64,000 nt of DNA from Crossaster papposus (GCA_037893245.1 JBAIAA010000106.1:1612001-1676000); one strand, 5' to 3'. Shown: positions 12,279 through 24,047, counted from the stretch's first letter. Numbers and translations are program-made. The notes: generated by a model not told the origin, from the sequence alone.

Positions 12279-12747
12279 AGCCCCTGTCACACTTGTCCGA
12301 ATCGTCACTCCGTTCATGTTCCGAGTAAACAATTGTGGATTCGGTGTTTAATCGTTTTGAATTGAACTCAAACAGAATTCCCTCGGTTTCCCTCGGTTTT
12401 CCAACGCTATATACTCGTGTACGTTCGGTGATATCACTGAGGAACTCGGAGAAATTATTGAACCTGTTTAATAATTTCTCCGAATTGTCGCGGCAACCTC
12501 AATACGAACGGTATCCGGTATACACACGGAATATGCACGGAATACACACTGTACTCATTCGTTGCAATGCGGAATAGGTACGGAAGAGTACGGAAAAGTT
12601 TGTAGTGCACGTTGAAAAGTCTTGAAGCGTTGTGAGAGAAGGTTGGTTGGTTGGGGGTGGTTAATGGCACTTCTGGCAATCTATGTGCCCTTTGTGCCAG
12701 TTGCTGTAGTCTTGCGATCCAGTAGGCAGTAGAGAGCTTGTCAAACT

Positions 12748-12998
12748 ACTTCCTTTTTTACTTTTATTTTCCTTCTTCTTTTTTCTTTTCTTTTCCTTTT
12801 TCTTTTTTCTTTTCTTTTCCTTTTTCTTTCTTCTTCTTTTTTTTTTTTTTTTCTTTTCTTTTACTTTTTTTATTTTATTTCTTTTACTATTTCTATTTTT
12901 TTCTTTTTTCTTTTTTCTTTTTTCTTTTTTCTTTTTTCTTTTTTCTTTTTAACTTTTTTCTTTTTTTCTTTTTACCTTTTTTTTTTTACATACGTGTA
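12748..12998 (-). repeat. Polypurine (A/G) tract, probable LINE C tail
   Basis: On the + strand this is ~250 bp of T with scattered C (TTTTC-type units). On the - strand it is an A-rich purine tract directly after the 3' end of LINE C, as expected of an expanded A-rich tail. The poly-Phe open frame on the + strand is an artefact of this tract. Confidence 0.8.
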
Positions 12999-13319
12999 GA
13001 CTATAAGAAGTTAGCTATCCAATGATGTCTTGAGGGTAATGACTATTTGGAAATAAAAAGAAAAGAAAATACATGTGAATCAAACAAATTTGTATGTGGA
13101 CTGTAGAGGCAAAACATGCAAAGAAAGCAGCGATGAGGCCAGTGTTAGCAAGGCATGTATGTAGGATGAGACAAGGGCTCATGCATTGTAGGAAGAAAAT
13201 ATGATATGATTTGTATACTGTGGGTGTGGATGTGAACATACATATGTGAACATACATGTATATTATAAGGAAATGTACATGGTTGGTTGGTATTGTTTGT
13301 GAAAAAGGATTAAGTTAAA

Positions 13320-16300
13320 TATCACTGTTAGTTTCTTTAATGAAATTTAATGTATGAAAGATGCTGTGTTTTGAGTTTAACAAATTTTTAAGTGTCAATT
13401 GGTCAGAAGTAAATTTAAGTGATTTTTTAAGTATTTGTCTATTATGTTCAAATTGTTTACATGTCGTGAGAAAGTGTTCGACATTATCATAAGTATTGCA
13501 TGTTTCGCAAAGTCCATCAGGATGTTTACCTATTTTTTGTAAGAAACTGTTTTTTGGGCAATCTGGTCTACTTTTTCATTTCCATAAATACCGCAATGTC
13601 CTGGTATTCACTCAAAAGTGACTCTATTAGCTTGGTTTTTAATACTTATCAGGGTGTGTCTAATGTCACAAACAATTTTATTGCTGGGATTAGGGTGTGA
13701 GATGGCTTGAATTGCACTTAAACAGTCACTGAAGATGCAGGTGTGCATGGGCTGAACGTCTTCAATCTATTCTACAGCTAACAGAAGAGCAAAGAGTTCC
13801 GCTGTAAAAATGAAAGCCTCATTGTTTAGTTTAATACTCTTGGAGTAACTGAATTGAGGAATATAGATTCCACATCCAACTGTGTTGGTAGTAGGATTAA
13901 GTGATCCGTCAGTGTAGATGTGGAGTGAATTTCCCCACTGGGTATGTATTGTTTCTGCAGCAATGATGCCCTTTTCATTGATGTTCGATATGTGTTTAAT
14001 GCGGTTGAAGATTTCGGCTGAGATGTCTGGTTTTGTGTAATGCCAGTAAAGAAAAAGGTTATGTAATGGAAAAATGTTGGAGTAAGGTTGACTGGATCTA
14101 GCTTCAAAAGGTGTGTGATGCAGACTATTTTTCCATTTTTCAGCAAAATAATGTTTCTGCCAGCAATCTGTTTGGACATACTTGTTGGGGTGAGAATTGT
14201 GCATGTTGAGTTTAATATTGTAGAGATTGCAGAGAAAACTGCGACGAAAACATAATGGGGGTTCACCACACTCTACTTGTAGTTTCTGACACGAAGTTCC
14301 GTAGAGTGCTCCGGAGCATATTCTCAGAGCCTGATATTGTATGCTGTCTAATTTCTGTTTATGTTCCATGGCCGCTGAATTAAAGGCTTCACATGCATAG
14401 TCCAGAATTGGTTTAATAAGTGTTTTGTATAGTTGAAAGAGAATACAACAATCCGCTCCCCAGTCCTTTCCGCTAACACATCTCAAGATATTGAGTTTGG
14501 ATTTGCATCTGTTGACAATATAATTAATATGGTCTTTCCAGTTAAGTTTGTTGTCAAAAATAATACCCACAAATTTAATATCAGTATTATTCATCTGTAA
14601 TTTACAGGAAGCATTGCGTTTTTGTGTAAAAAGAGTCGCAAAGGTTTTAAGAATGGATATTTTAAAACCCCATCTATCACACCAGGCAGAGATATCGTTT
14701 AAATTTTGTTGGATTTGTATGTTGATAAAGTTAATGTTTCTATTAGACTTCCAAATTACTATATCATCGGCATATTGGGAGATGTTGATTCCGTTTATGA
14801 CTTCAGATAGACCGTTGATAGCTATGTTAAAAAGAATGGGGCTGATGGCACTTCCTTGGGGAATGCCAATATTGACATTGTGCGAGTCGGAGTAGGTACC
14901 ATTGATATTTACTTGAATTTTTCTATTGGTAAGGAATCATCAATCCATTTAGTAATACATCCATATATTCCAAGGGAGTGAAGTTTAATGATTATGCCTT
15001 TTGGCCATACCATGTCATATGCCTTTTCAAGGTTTAAAAATACAGCGAGGGTGCTTTCCTTGTTGGCAAAAGCTTTATTTATGTTAGACTCTAGGTTAAT
15101 GATGTGGTCTTTAGTACTCCTTCCTTTACGAAAACCACTCTAATGAGCACTAAGTAGATTATGTTTTTCCAGATACCAGATGAGTCTGTTATTAACCATA
15201 CGTTCCATGATCTTACAGAATGTGGAGGTGAGGGCTATAGGTCTATGACTTAGGATCGGAGGGACTTTTGCCAGGTTTTAAAATAGGGACGAGAATAGCT
15301 TCCTTCCATGTGCTTGGGCATTGAGAAGTTTTCCATATTATGGTAAAAATGATAAGGAGAAAGCCACGGGCTTTCAGAGGGATATGTTTAATGATATTAT
15401 TACATATAATTATTATCTTTACCAGGAGAGGTACACTTAGCTGAATTGATGGCTTCGTCAAGTTCTGATATGTTAAAAAGATCATTAATGATGTTATCAT
15501 TTTCCTCAGAGTGGGAAAAGTTATCTTCTGCATTTTGTTTTACTTCAAGGAAGGAATCACTGTAGTTATTGTCACTACTGATGGAGGAAAAACTACTAGC
15601 AAGCAAGTTAGCCTTTTCTTTATCTGTAATGAAATCTTGATTGTTGTCTGTTAAAGTGGAAATATTAGTCTTGGTATGGGTATTGTTAATACGATGAATT
15701 TTGTCCCAGATCTTTTTAGAGGGAGTTTGGTAGTTTAAAGTATTGCAGAAATTTGTCCAATCCTCTCTTTTAGCCAATTTTATTGTTTTACGAGCTATGG
15801 CACAAGTATATTTATAGTGAATAAGGTCTTGGGGATGACGGGTTTTTTAAAGAGTTTTAAGGGCTTCTTTACGGTTTTTAATAGCTCTTTTGCAATCATC
15901 GTTCCACCATGTGGTGGGCTTTCTTTTAAAAAATTTCGTAGTAGTGGTTCAGGGATGGAACAGTTAATAGCCTCAGTGAGTTGATTGATGTATATGTTAT
16001 ATGTCTCTTCAGCACTGCAACATGTGGTTATGTTGGGTTTAGTAATGAAACTATCACAGGCAGTTTGAAAAGTATCCCAGTTTGCTTTTATTATAGACCA
16101 GTGAGGGATATGTTTACGTGGCGTATGAAGACATTTTTTATTTGATTCAAAAATTATAGGATGATGATCGCTACCCCATGTGTCATCTAAAATTTTCCAA
16201 TTGTAATTAGCTGCTATGTCAGAAGTGGTAAGAGTAATATCAATGCAGGTGATGGTACCATTAGAGGTATTAATTCTTGTTCCGTCTCCATTATTTATGC

Positions 16301-16800
16301 AGACAAGATGATGTTTGTCTATAAGATTTTCGATGACATGGCCATTTGTATCCATCTTCTTGCTTCCCAAAGGGGATTATGGCTGTTGAAGTCTCCACAA
16401 ATAATAGTATTTTTACCAATATGATTTTCAATGTCTATAAAGTTCTCCTCTTTCAGGGTGATACAAGGCATTGATAATTTTTAATTTACTTTTATCAGAA
16501 ATATAAATGTCAATTATTTGATATTGAATAGGAAATTGTTTGTCTATAATATTGTTGACGGTGAGATTTTTTCTAGTGAAGATGGCACATCCCCCGCCAG
16601 TATTTTTATGTTCTGGTTTTCTGTCATTACGGAAAATATTGTATCCAGGGAGATTGAAGTTTTTCCCTTCCTTGAGCCAAGTTTCTTGGACGCATATGAT
16701 TCATTTCCATGTGCAATAAGAGACTGGGCATTCCATTGTAAAATGAAGACCATGAGAATAATGTTCATGATTACGTTTGTTAATTTTCTCCTCTTGAGCG
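13320..16800 (-). pseudogene. LINE C ORF2: endonuclease-RT-RNase H, broken
   Basis: Reading the - strand: an AP-endonuclease start at ~16750 (ILQWNAQSL); a small deletion and frameshift; QETWL near 16690; GDFNSHNPLW near 16390; and GSDHHPI near 16160. RT follows from ~15780, with SPGKD near 15415, RPIALTS near 15240 and the catalytic YADD at 14763-14774. The thumb runs 14594 downward (LGIIFDNKLNWKDHI variants). RNase H begins near 13920 (IYTDGSL, AELFALLLAVE). A C-terminal zinc motif (CETC..EHFLTTC) lies near 13470. Several stops and frameshifts separate these blocks, so no functional protein is made. Confidence 0.85.
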
Positions 16801-17017
16801 ATTTGAAGTTTTCTGGTTTGTTTTTTGTGTTTCAGTTTGAGAGTTCTCTGTGGTGGGTTCGTTGGGTTTTGTTTTGGATTGAGAAGATCTAGTTTGTCGA
16901 ACAGGCTTATCAGGGGATTGCGAGGAATCATTATGTTTGCTCTGTTTTTTTTTGATATTGTGAGTTTTAGTTAACTGATGGTACAAGTGTTCAACTAGGG
17001 TCTTTATTTCTGGTTCT

Positions 17018-18384
17018 CTATTTTCCTTTTTTTTTAGTTGTCTCCCAGATTTGAAGAGTTCCGATAAGCAATTCTATCAGGGTATTGTCATGTTGTAGGT
17101 AAGTTGAGGTTGGTTCAGTTTGGCAAGCAACTGGAACTTTATCAGTTTGGGTGGATGCATCTACCGATATTTTGTTAGCAGAGGACATGTTTTGTTTTCT
17201 TTGTACTGGTACATCATTTACAGCTTGAGGAGTTTGTGGGATTGTCCAATTTCTTCGTTCAGGCCAGATTTGAGTTTGTTTAGGTGTTATTGTAGGTGTA
17301 CATGTATCCCTAGGTTTTCCAGCGTGGACAGTAATATTTGTGCTTATGGATTTGGCAGCTTCAGCATAAGAAATGTTGTAAGTAACTCTTACTTCTTGTA
17401 TCTTCTTTTCATGCTTCATGGTGTTACATCCGCCGTAGGCGGAGGAGTGATTTCCACCACATCTGCTACATTTCACCTGGTATTTTTGATCACATTCTTC
17501 ATATAAGTATGGTTTCCACTGCATCTAACACATCTGGTATTGCTTCGACAATTTGTAGCTGTATGACCTAGTCGTTGGCAATTGAAACAGCGAATGACTG
17601 GTGGAATGTATTGTTTGATATCAAAGTGTTGATAGCCGAATTTGATGCTCTGGGGTAAGTGAGGTGTGTTAAATGTGAGGCAGACAGAAAGGCTTTTCCC
17701 TGTTTGACCATTTCTTCTGAATGTGAGTCTGCGGACTTCTATAACGCCAGCTTTTTTGCATTTTTTGATTATGTCTTGTTCTGTAAGTTCTAAAGGAACG
17801 CCAGATATAACTCCCTTACTTTGAATTTCTGATTTTGCATAGTCGGTGGTGACTGCCCATTTTCCAAGATTGGTGATTTTCCTCAATTTGTTGGCCTGTC
17901 CTGGGGTGTAGCATTTGACACTAATGCCACCTTGATTAGTTTTAGTCACATTTTGTATGATGTCACTTCCTATTGCATTTAGTGCCTTAGCAATTTTTAG
18001 CGGATTTATTTGGGCAAGTTTGACGTCTGGTGAGTTTATAATTACTATGGTGGGGTTTCCTTGGGTGGAGTATGTGTTTCTTCTTTTTTGTTGTCTGTAG
18101 GAGCTATTATCAGAGTCGCTGGAATTGTCGCTTTGACTTTGTGTTTTTCTTTTGTTTGTTGCTTTCACAGAGACTTGAGAATCATTTTCATCAGCATTCG
18201 CATCCTTGTCGTCTTCTTGAGCTTGGCTTATTAATTTATCTAAAGTTGACCGAGGTTGGTTGTATTGTTGCCTGTTCCTGTTTTGAGATAGTTGCTGTTG
18301 GGATAAAAGGTCCCATGACATGTCTTCCTCCGAGTCGTCGGCCATGTTGGTCCGACGACCGAAAGGTTGTACAAAAGTATGCAA
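17018..18384 (-). pseudogene. LINE C ORF1: Gag-like zinc-knuckle protein, one frameshift
   Basis: Starts MHTFVQPFGRR at 18384. It has a Ser/Asp-rich low-complexity N-terminus, an RRM-like/PRE_C2HC middle part, then zinc knuckles: CFNCQRLGHTATNC, CVRCSGNH.. and CSRCGGNHSSAYGGC. The frame shifts near 17490-17510, inside the second knuckle; after the shift ISYAEAAKS, typical of I/Jockey ORF1 proteins, is visible. Apart from this shift the ORF (~440 residues) is open. It would be the RNA-binding RNP protein of the LINE. Confidence 0.85.
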
Positions 18385-18998
18385 AGAAAATAGTGTGGTA
18401 TAGCCAAGAAAGCAAGCAGCAACAAAGGAAAAGCAAGCAGGTATAAAGTAAGAAGGCGAGCTAAATAAGGAAAATAAATCTCACCACTCGCAGTTAAAGG
18501 CCCAGTCACACCGGATCGTACGATTTCTGGATCGTGCGAGTTGGTGCGATTTGGCAGAGATACGACCAATCGCCAATGTTTGCGACGATCTCCATAGCGG
18601 TCGTATGCTGTGATTGCTCTTAATACTGGTGGTAGGTCATCGTACGATTGGTGGCACGCTTGGTCGTGCGATCACAAGCGATTGGAAAAGATTGATCGCA
18701 AAATCAGTCGTAGGTAATCGTGCGACTGGTCCCAGGTACCCACGATTGATCGTACGAGCAATCGTGTATACCTGCAACCACTCGCACGATCAGTCGTGTA
18801 TACCTACAACCAGTCGCACGACTGATCGCATGTAGACACAGCCAGTTGTGCGATCGGTCGCAGGTCATTCAATCAGATATAAAAGGCTCTCAATCGTTCA
18901 TCAGGATCAGTAGCTATCTCCAAGAGTTCCAAGGTCCGAAGGCGTGCACTTCAGGAGTGTAGTAGTAACCTTTAGTAATATATACGTCATCACTCGCT

Positions 18999-20488
18999 AT
19001 GCCTCCCAAGAAAGGGAAAGGGCGTGGGAAAAGGATGCAGCCGGAGCCAGAGAGTGATGCAACCTCCGCACATGATGTCGTCCGGGAAACTGAAACCGAA
19101 ACACATCATTCTGGTGATGAATCGGCAGATCAAGCGGCAATCAAGAAGAAGAAAATGCCAGATCTAGAGCCAGCAGTAGAATAGGCTATCTGCGAATGGT
19201 TTGCCGACCACCCCCTGTTCTATGACATGAGTGACGCCAGTTTCAAGAACCGGCAGCGGAAAGACCGTCTCCTGGACCAGAAGGGCAAGGAGCTCAACAT
19301 TAGTGGTAAGTAACTTGGGCATTCTTACCCAGATATATGAATGTTGCAGTTATAAAATTGTCATGCAGTATTCCATGTATTTTCATCCATTTGTTAATTA
19401 TTTGTCTTATACTTACAGGGGAACAGCTGGCCATCTGGTGGAAGTCACAGAGGACCATGTATGGGAGACTTTTCAAGAAGAAGAGTGGCCAGGCGGCAAC
19501 ACGTATGACCGAGCGACAAAAATGGAACCTGAGGAACTTTAGCTTCCTGCAGTCCCATATCGCTGTCCCCACCATGACCAAGCAGTTGGGCAAGGTATGC
19601 ATTTGCAAACGTTAATAATACATTTTCCATTCAATTCCCATGCTTTTATTACCAGTACGGCATTATTATGACATGTATGGAATTAATATCTGCTCTCTAC
19701 CCACAGGTCCCGTGTCCGGAGCCTGAGATAGACGAGGATGGATCCCCCTCGGAATGCGACTCGGGTGGTCCCTCCATTTCCCTGGAGTCCAACCAGCCTG
19801 GTACCAGCTCGCAGGCCAATTCGCGACCCTCTCAAGTGTCCAAGTTTCCCAAGCAGAAGCATCAGAAGACAACTGCCATCGACGATGCCCTCCTCAAGCT
19901 GGTAGAGAAGTCATCGACTACACAGCGTCTCTGCCAGCAGGTCGACGAGGTGTTGAGCTCAAGCCGGAACACCCGCAGCACGTTCAGCCAGTGGATGGCG
20001 GCAGAGACGGAGATGCTGCCTGACTACATGTTCAGGCAATTCCAGACGGAGGTGTTTGCGGACGTCATGAAGTATACCACAACATGGCAGCCCAGCAATC
20101 GCAGGTTATGCCCATACCACAAACCATGCCACCCGTCATGCTGCAGCAACCGAGCATTTCGATGAGGTACCCTCAGCCGCCTCGCCCTGCCTCAGCTCCA
20201 CAGCCTATGTCTATGGCCTGGCAACCGCCCACGCAGATGTCCACTCAGGTGGCCACTCAGGACTGGCTCCAGTCCCCAGCACCCCAGCATCAACATACTG
20301 GACTGTCGTCCCTGAGCTTCTCAGGACTGAGCGGACTCCCGTTCTCCCCTGTGCCAAACCATGGTACCGGTATTCTGCCTGTGACAACAACTCCGTTTAA
20401 TATCTCCAACACTGCAGCCCAGGTAGTTCAGAGTAATCGGATCTTACAGGTAGATGACCTACAGGGAGATGGCCACTTGGACGAGTAA
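18999..20488 (+). pseudogene. Harbinger accessory MADF/BESS-like protein
   Basis: Three exons are visible: 18999-19305, 19419-19594 and 19707-20488, with GTAAGT..ACAG and GTATGC..ACAG introns. The start MPPKKGKGRGKR is basic. A MADF domain follows (ICEWFADHPLFYD ... IWWKSQRTMYGRLFKKKSGQ ... FLQSHI), then a linker, a BESS-like tail region and a Gln/Pro-rich C-terminus. An in-frame TAG at 19182-19184 lies just before the MADF domain, and a frameshift near 20075-20085 precedes the Pro/Gln-rich tail. In this superfamily the second protein binds DNA and helps import the transposase. It is judged dead here. Confidence 0.8.
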
Positions 20489-20928
20489 TGGACTACTGAA
20501 CTGTTTTGTGTTATCTGCTGTCTACAAATATAATTTGTTTGATAGTTGTGTATTTTTCAGATGAATGAGATGTTTCATTACATGTTTGTTTCATAAAATA
20601 AAGATACATTTAAAATACAAGTTGTTAGTACTTATTATTACACCTCATAAATATTAAGGAGACAATAACACAAATGTATTGGTCAATCGCAACTTGATAC
20701 AACAAACATAGATTTAGCTATCGACAGACATGGCCTATCTATCATGTGGAAGTTTTCCCTATCTTCCTGCATCGGGCTCATCATCTCTAGAGACAAATGT
20801 TTGTTTTCACATTTGTATAATGCTGTATGGTACTCCATAACACAACGGGAATTAATCAACAATGAAAACAATAAACAATGTCAGCGTCATGTCTCATGTT
20901 CCTGTTGCATGGTCGTGAGGAGACACCT

Positions 20929-22012
20929 CTAGCGCTGGGCGAGTATTCCAAAAGCGTTCTCCACTATCCTGCGGCCACGGGAAAGTCGGTAGTTCAAGAT
21001 ACGCTCTTCGACGGTCATGTTTCTATGTCCAAAAGGCTTCATCATCCAGGTCTGTAAGGCAAATTCGTCATCCCCGATGAAGAAGTATGGCATGTCACGG
21101 TCATCGTTAGGTAGTGGTTCAGCTGGCGGGAATCCGATGTCACCAGTTTCAAGGGATGTCTTGAGAGCGGAAGCGTTGAAAATTCCACTGTCCAAAGAGG
21201 AGCCATTACTGCCGATGTCACCCCACAGGAACTTGTACTGTGAATCTACCAGGCCAAAGAGTACAATGGAGAAAAAAACTTTGTAGTTGTAGAACAAGGT
21301 GCCAGAGTTTTTTTGGGCTTTGATAGCGATATGTTTACCGTCTAGGGCCCCACATGCATGATGAAAGTTCCATCGCTGCCCAAATCCCTCGGCGATCTGC
21401 AAAACACGATACAGAAATGCAAGTAAAGCTGTATATTATAATACAATAACATTAAATTAAATGCTAGAAACAAAATATAATCACAAGAGAATATCAGTTA
21501 CCTGACGCCACCTGTGGAGTAGTTGGAAAGTCAAATACATCGTCTTCGTATTCGGCCACGATGGCAGCAGACACTTCCTTTACAATGCCACTGATGGTGT
21601 TGTGGGGCACCCTGAAAGAGTATGACAGGCTGTGGTAACTGTCCCCAGTGGCCATATACCGTAAGGTGATGGCCAGCTTGAGTCCTGGTTCATGAGCACG
21701 TCGGTAGTTAGTGTCCTGCTTCGTCACACGGGGCGTCACTCGGTGAAGCAGTTCGTCGAACATGCGCGGTTCCATACGCATGTAGTTGGTGAAATCGCCT
21801 TGTCACTCCCTGTCCAGCTCCTTCATCAGGTTGGCATAGTGGCCGTACAAGACCCGCCTCCCGATCCAGGGACGCACCCAATACTGGCGCCGACGTCTCT
21901 CTTCGCGCTGGTTTCTTCGTCGGAGAAGTACAGCTGCGGCTACAGCACCCAACTGTTCTTGCTGTTCCATCTGGAGCCGGACCGATATAAGCTCGAGTCT
22001 TCCCGGTGGCAT
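20929..22012 (-). pseudogene. Harbinger DDE transposase
   Basis: Begins at 22012 (MPPGRLELIS). The N-terminal Harbinger block RRRQYWVRPWIGRRVLYGHY is followed by an in-frame TGA at 21803-21805, then MFDELLHRVTPRV and a helix-turn-helix-like YHSLSYSFRVPHNTIS. The intron is ~21400-21503 (donor CAG|GTAACT, acceptor GCAG|ATCGCC). A 1-bp shift just before the donor puts the WRQ motif out of frame. Exon 2 has GALDGKHIAIK, WGDIGSNGSSLDSGIF and NYRLSRGRRIVENAFGILAQR, carrying the D, D and E positions. A TAG at 20929-20931 then cuts off the C-terminus, whose next codons (CLLTTMQQE) are still recognisable. Inactive. Confidence 0.9.
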
Positions 22013-22641
22013 AACGATATTCCCTCTTTGGGCGTCGTAGTGGAGAGTGAGCTGAATCCCCAGACGCTAATCCATATTATACTGGTCTCGGCCAGCTAAA
22101 GACAGGTGGTACTACCAATCGCAAGGTCGTGCAACCAGTCGAGACAGGTCGTTACTGGTCGCACTACCGATCGTGAGGTCGTACCACATGTGGCACCACC
22201 AATTGTCATGTGGCACGACCAGTTTCACGACTAATCGTGCGACTGTGCGACCCGCGACCATCCACGAATGGTGGTGCGAGCATGCACGACTGGTGGTACG
22301 ACCATGTAAGACCTGTCTGCAACCTCCTACGATTTCGAATCGCAGGTCAGAAGTTTTGAACATGACCATCGACCTTGCTGCGACTGATTTTGCTGTTGCG
22401 ATGACCCACGACCTCTGCGACCAGTCGCACGCTCTTTGTACGATTTGCCCGCGATTGCAACATTTTTCGGTCGCAGCTAGGTCGTAACCTGGTCGCAAGC
22501 CCGGTGTGACTGGGCCTTAAGAGTCGGGCTGCGACCGATTAAAAGACGTCCACACTCTTCCAAAGCTCAAGCAAAAAAACTATGCACTGTAGTTGTTGTT
22601 GTTGATCATGTAGATAGATTTGGCGTGTCGTGAGAGAAGGT

Positions 22642-23048
22642 GCCGGGTGGCGAATTTGTTTTTCCCAAACAGGTTTGCAAAACTTCATGAATTATTCAGT
22701 AGTTTGGATGAGAAGTTATGTTTATTCATCGGAATAAAACATGACGTCACAACATTGTTGTTATTAGTTAACTAGTTACAATAAATCACTTTAAAGAACA
22801 GCTGTTGTCGAGCTGCTATACGTAGTGTAGTGGATAGTGGGATTGGCTATGGATCAAAGATCCCGGGTTCGAATCCTGGTGTAGTAGGTCACCTCGTTTT
22901 TCCTAGTCAAATTGATATCTTTAGAGTATTTTTAATTTAAGGGGAAAAGGAGACCTAGAACCTAAGTGTTGTACAGCGATCAACGCAACTACTGAATAAT
23001 TCATGAAATTGTGCAAACCTGTTTAGGAAAAAAAAATTCGCTGCCGGG
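22642..23048 (+). mobile_element. Fold-back element 1 with tRNA-like core
   Basis: Inverted terminal arms of ~60 bp: 22642-22705 and 22987-23048 share GCCGGG..GCGAATTT, AAACAGGTTTGC and CATGAATTATTCAGTAGTT in opposite orientation. The interior holds a tRNA-like unit (22815-22890). It is homologous to the neighbouring element 2, which lies in the opposite orientation. Confidence 0.75.
22815..22890 (+). promoter_or_regulatory. tRNA-like Pol III A and B boxes
   Basis: A-box-like TAGTGTAGTGGATAGTGG at 22823-22840 and a consensus B box GGTTCGAATCC at 22865-22876. The T arm can pair (CCGGG, loop TTCGAAT, CCTGG). No matching acceptor stem is seen, so this looks like a SINE head or tRNA-derived promoter rather than a tRNA gene. 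Confidence 0.7.
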
Positions 23049-23061
23049 TGCGCTCCTTTTT

Positions 23062-23527
23062 ATAGCCGTCCCACCCGCGTATTTTTTTTTAATTTTTTTT
23101 TAATTTTTTTTTCCTATGAGGGCTAGGGGTAATTATCATAAATGGGCGTTTCTACACCACACTGAGTAGAAGACACTTAGGTTCTCAGATCCTTATTTTC
23201 CCCTAAATTAAACTCACTCCAACAACAAACTTGGAGACCGAAATAGTCAATGAAAAATAGACAGAGAGCGAATTCGAACCCCAGTCGAACGATCTATAAC
23301 CTAACCCATTATCCACTATAGCTACTGGGAGAGGTCGACAGAAGCCGTTTTTCAAAGTGCTTTAATGTACCTCTGGGCTATGTGTAACTAGTTGATTGAG
23401 CAATAACAATGTATTAGCGTCATTGTTAAAACTACTGAATAATCATGACGTGAGGGGTCTAGAGCCGCCCATTTATGGTAATTACCCCTAACCCTCCTAG
23501 GAAAAAAAAAATTACGCGTCCCACCCT
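23062..23527 (-). mobile_element. Fold-back element 2 with tRNA-like core
   Basis: Arms near 23075-23150 and 23465-23517 are inverted copies (GGGTAATTA..ATAAATGGGCG with a T-rich/A-rich outer end). The direct repeat CGTCCCACCC lies at 23062-23071 and 23518-23527, a plausible 10-bp TSD. The interior, read on the - strand, matches element 1 (CAACTAGTTACA, the tRNA-like unit, AGAACCTAAGTGT). Confidence 0.7.
23262..23330 (-). promoter_or_regulatory. tRNA-like Pol III A and B boxes
   Basis: On the - strand, TAGCTATAGTGGATAATGG (A-box-like, 23306-23324) is followed by GGTTCGAATTC (B-box-like, 23270-23280). It is homologous to the tRNA-like unit of element 1 but in inverted orientation. Confidence 0.65.
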
Positions 23528-24047
23528 CGGTTGCCGTTTGGTGCGCCACCGGTACATGTTCGGAATAAATACGGAATGGCCGGAATACGCTCAGAATGCG
23601 ATCGGAATAGTTCGGAATGCATGCGGAATAGTCCGGAATTGCGTCGATTTTGACCGGTAGACGTTCGGTGAACAATTCGGTGCATATTCTTTGCAACCAG
23701 ATACGAACGGAATATAAACGGAATGTTCGGAAAGCGGTCGGTCTTGAGATCAATATTTTTCAAAGTTTGGCATGTCCGGATTGCAATCGGAATAGCAACT
23801 TATTAGATCCCTAATGAGACCGGATTATGATCGGTGTATTTTCATTTCTGGCTGTTTTTTTTACATTAACTCTCCGAACGTGTCCGAATTAATAATATTT
23901 CAGATCGGTTAATGAACGGAATTAAGTGGGACAGGGGCTTAACAGGCATATTTTTTTGAACAGGCACTGCGCTACTGACACAGAATAACACAAAATGTAC
24001 CAGAAACCATTGTGACATATAAACAGTGCATTTTAGCCTGTGGAATC

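Larger units (their letters stand above)
18498..22517. mobile_element. PIF/Harbinger transposon, 4,020 bp, decayed
   Basis: The TIR AGGCCCAGTCACACCGG starts at 18498 and its exact complement ends at 22517. Both ends are flanked by TAA (18495-18497, 22518-22520), the 3-bp TSD typical of PIF/Harbinger. Inside are two convergent genes: a MADF-type DNA-binding protein (+) and a DDE transposase (-). This is the usual two-gene layout of the superfamily. Subterminal regions (18520-18880 and 22100-22490) are packed with CGATCGT/TCGTGCGA/CAGTCGCACGA-like motifs, probable transposase or accessory-protein binding sites. Both genes are broken. Confidence 0.95.
12644..22629 (-). mobile_element. LINE C (I-type, RNase H-bearing), interrupted by Harbinger
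   Basis: A minus-strand non-LTR retrotransposon with ORF1 (17018-18384) and ORF2 (about 13320-16800). Its 3' end is at the left, next to a long polypurine tail. The 12-bp repeat GTGAGAGAAGGT at 12632-12643 and 22630-22641 fits as its TSD. That places the 5' end at ~22629, with the Harbinger element (18498-22517) inserted in its 5' region. Endonuclease, RT and RNase H together point to the I/Nimb/LOA side of the LINE tree. Both ORFs carry lesions. Confidence 0.75.
12279..23939. mobile_element. Outer TIR element split by nested insertions
   Basis: Left end AGCCCCTGTCACACTT (12279) is complemented by the right end AAGTGGGACAGGGGCT (ending 23939), with one mismatch. Both halves (12279-12643 and ~23528-23939) are rich in CGGAAT/ATTCCG subterminal motifs and resemble each other. 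Removing the LINE, Harbinger and fold-back insertions leaves ~0.8 kb, so the original was probably a MITE. The TIR pattern resembles that of the Harbinger element nested inside it, suggesting a PIF/Harbinger relative. Flanks (TAT left, TAA right) do not give a clean TSD. Confidence 0.65.

Noticed and set aside
12738..13025. Phe-rich 95-codon open frame
   Set aside because: It comes from the pyrimidine tract that is the reverse complement of the LINE C tail.
18999..20488. Host MADF transcription-factor gene
   Set aside because: It lies wholly inside the Harbinger TIRs beside the transposase, the normal layout of that superfamily, and carries a stop and a frameshift.
22815..22890. A functional tRNA gene
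   Set aside because: A and B boxes and a T arm are present, but no 7-bp acceptor stem or clear anticodon arm can be formed, and it lies inside a fold-back element.
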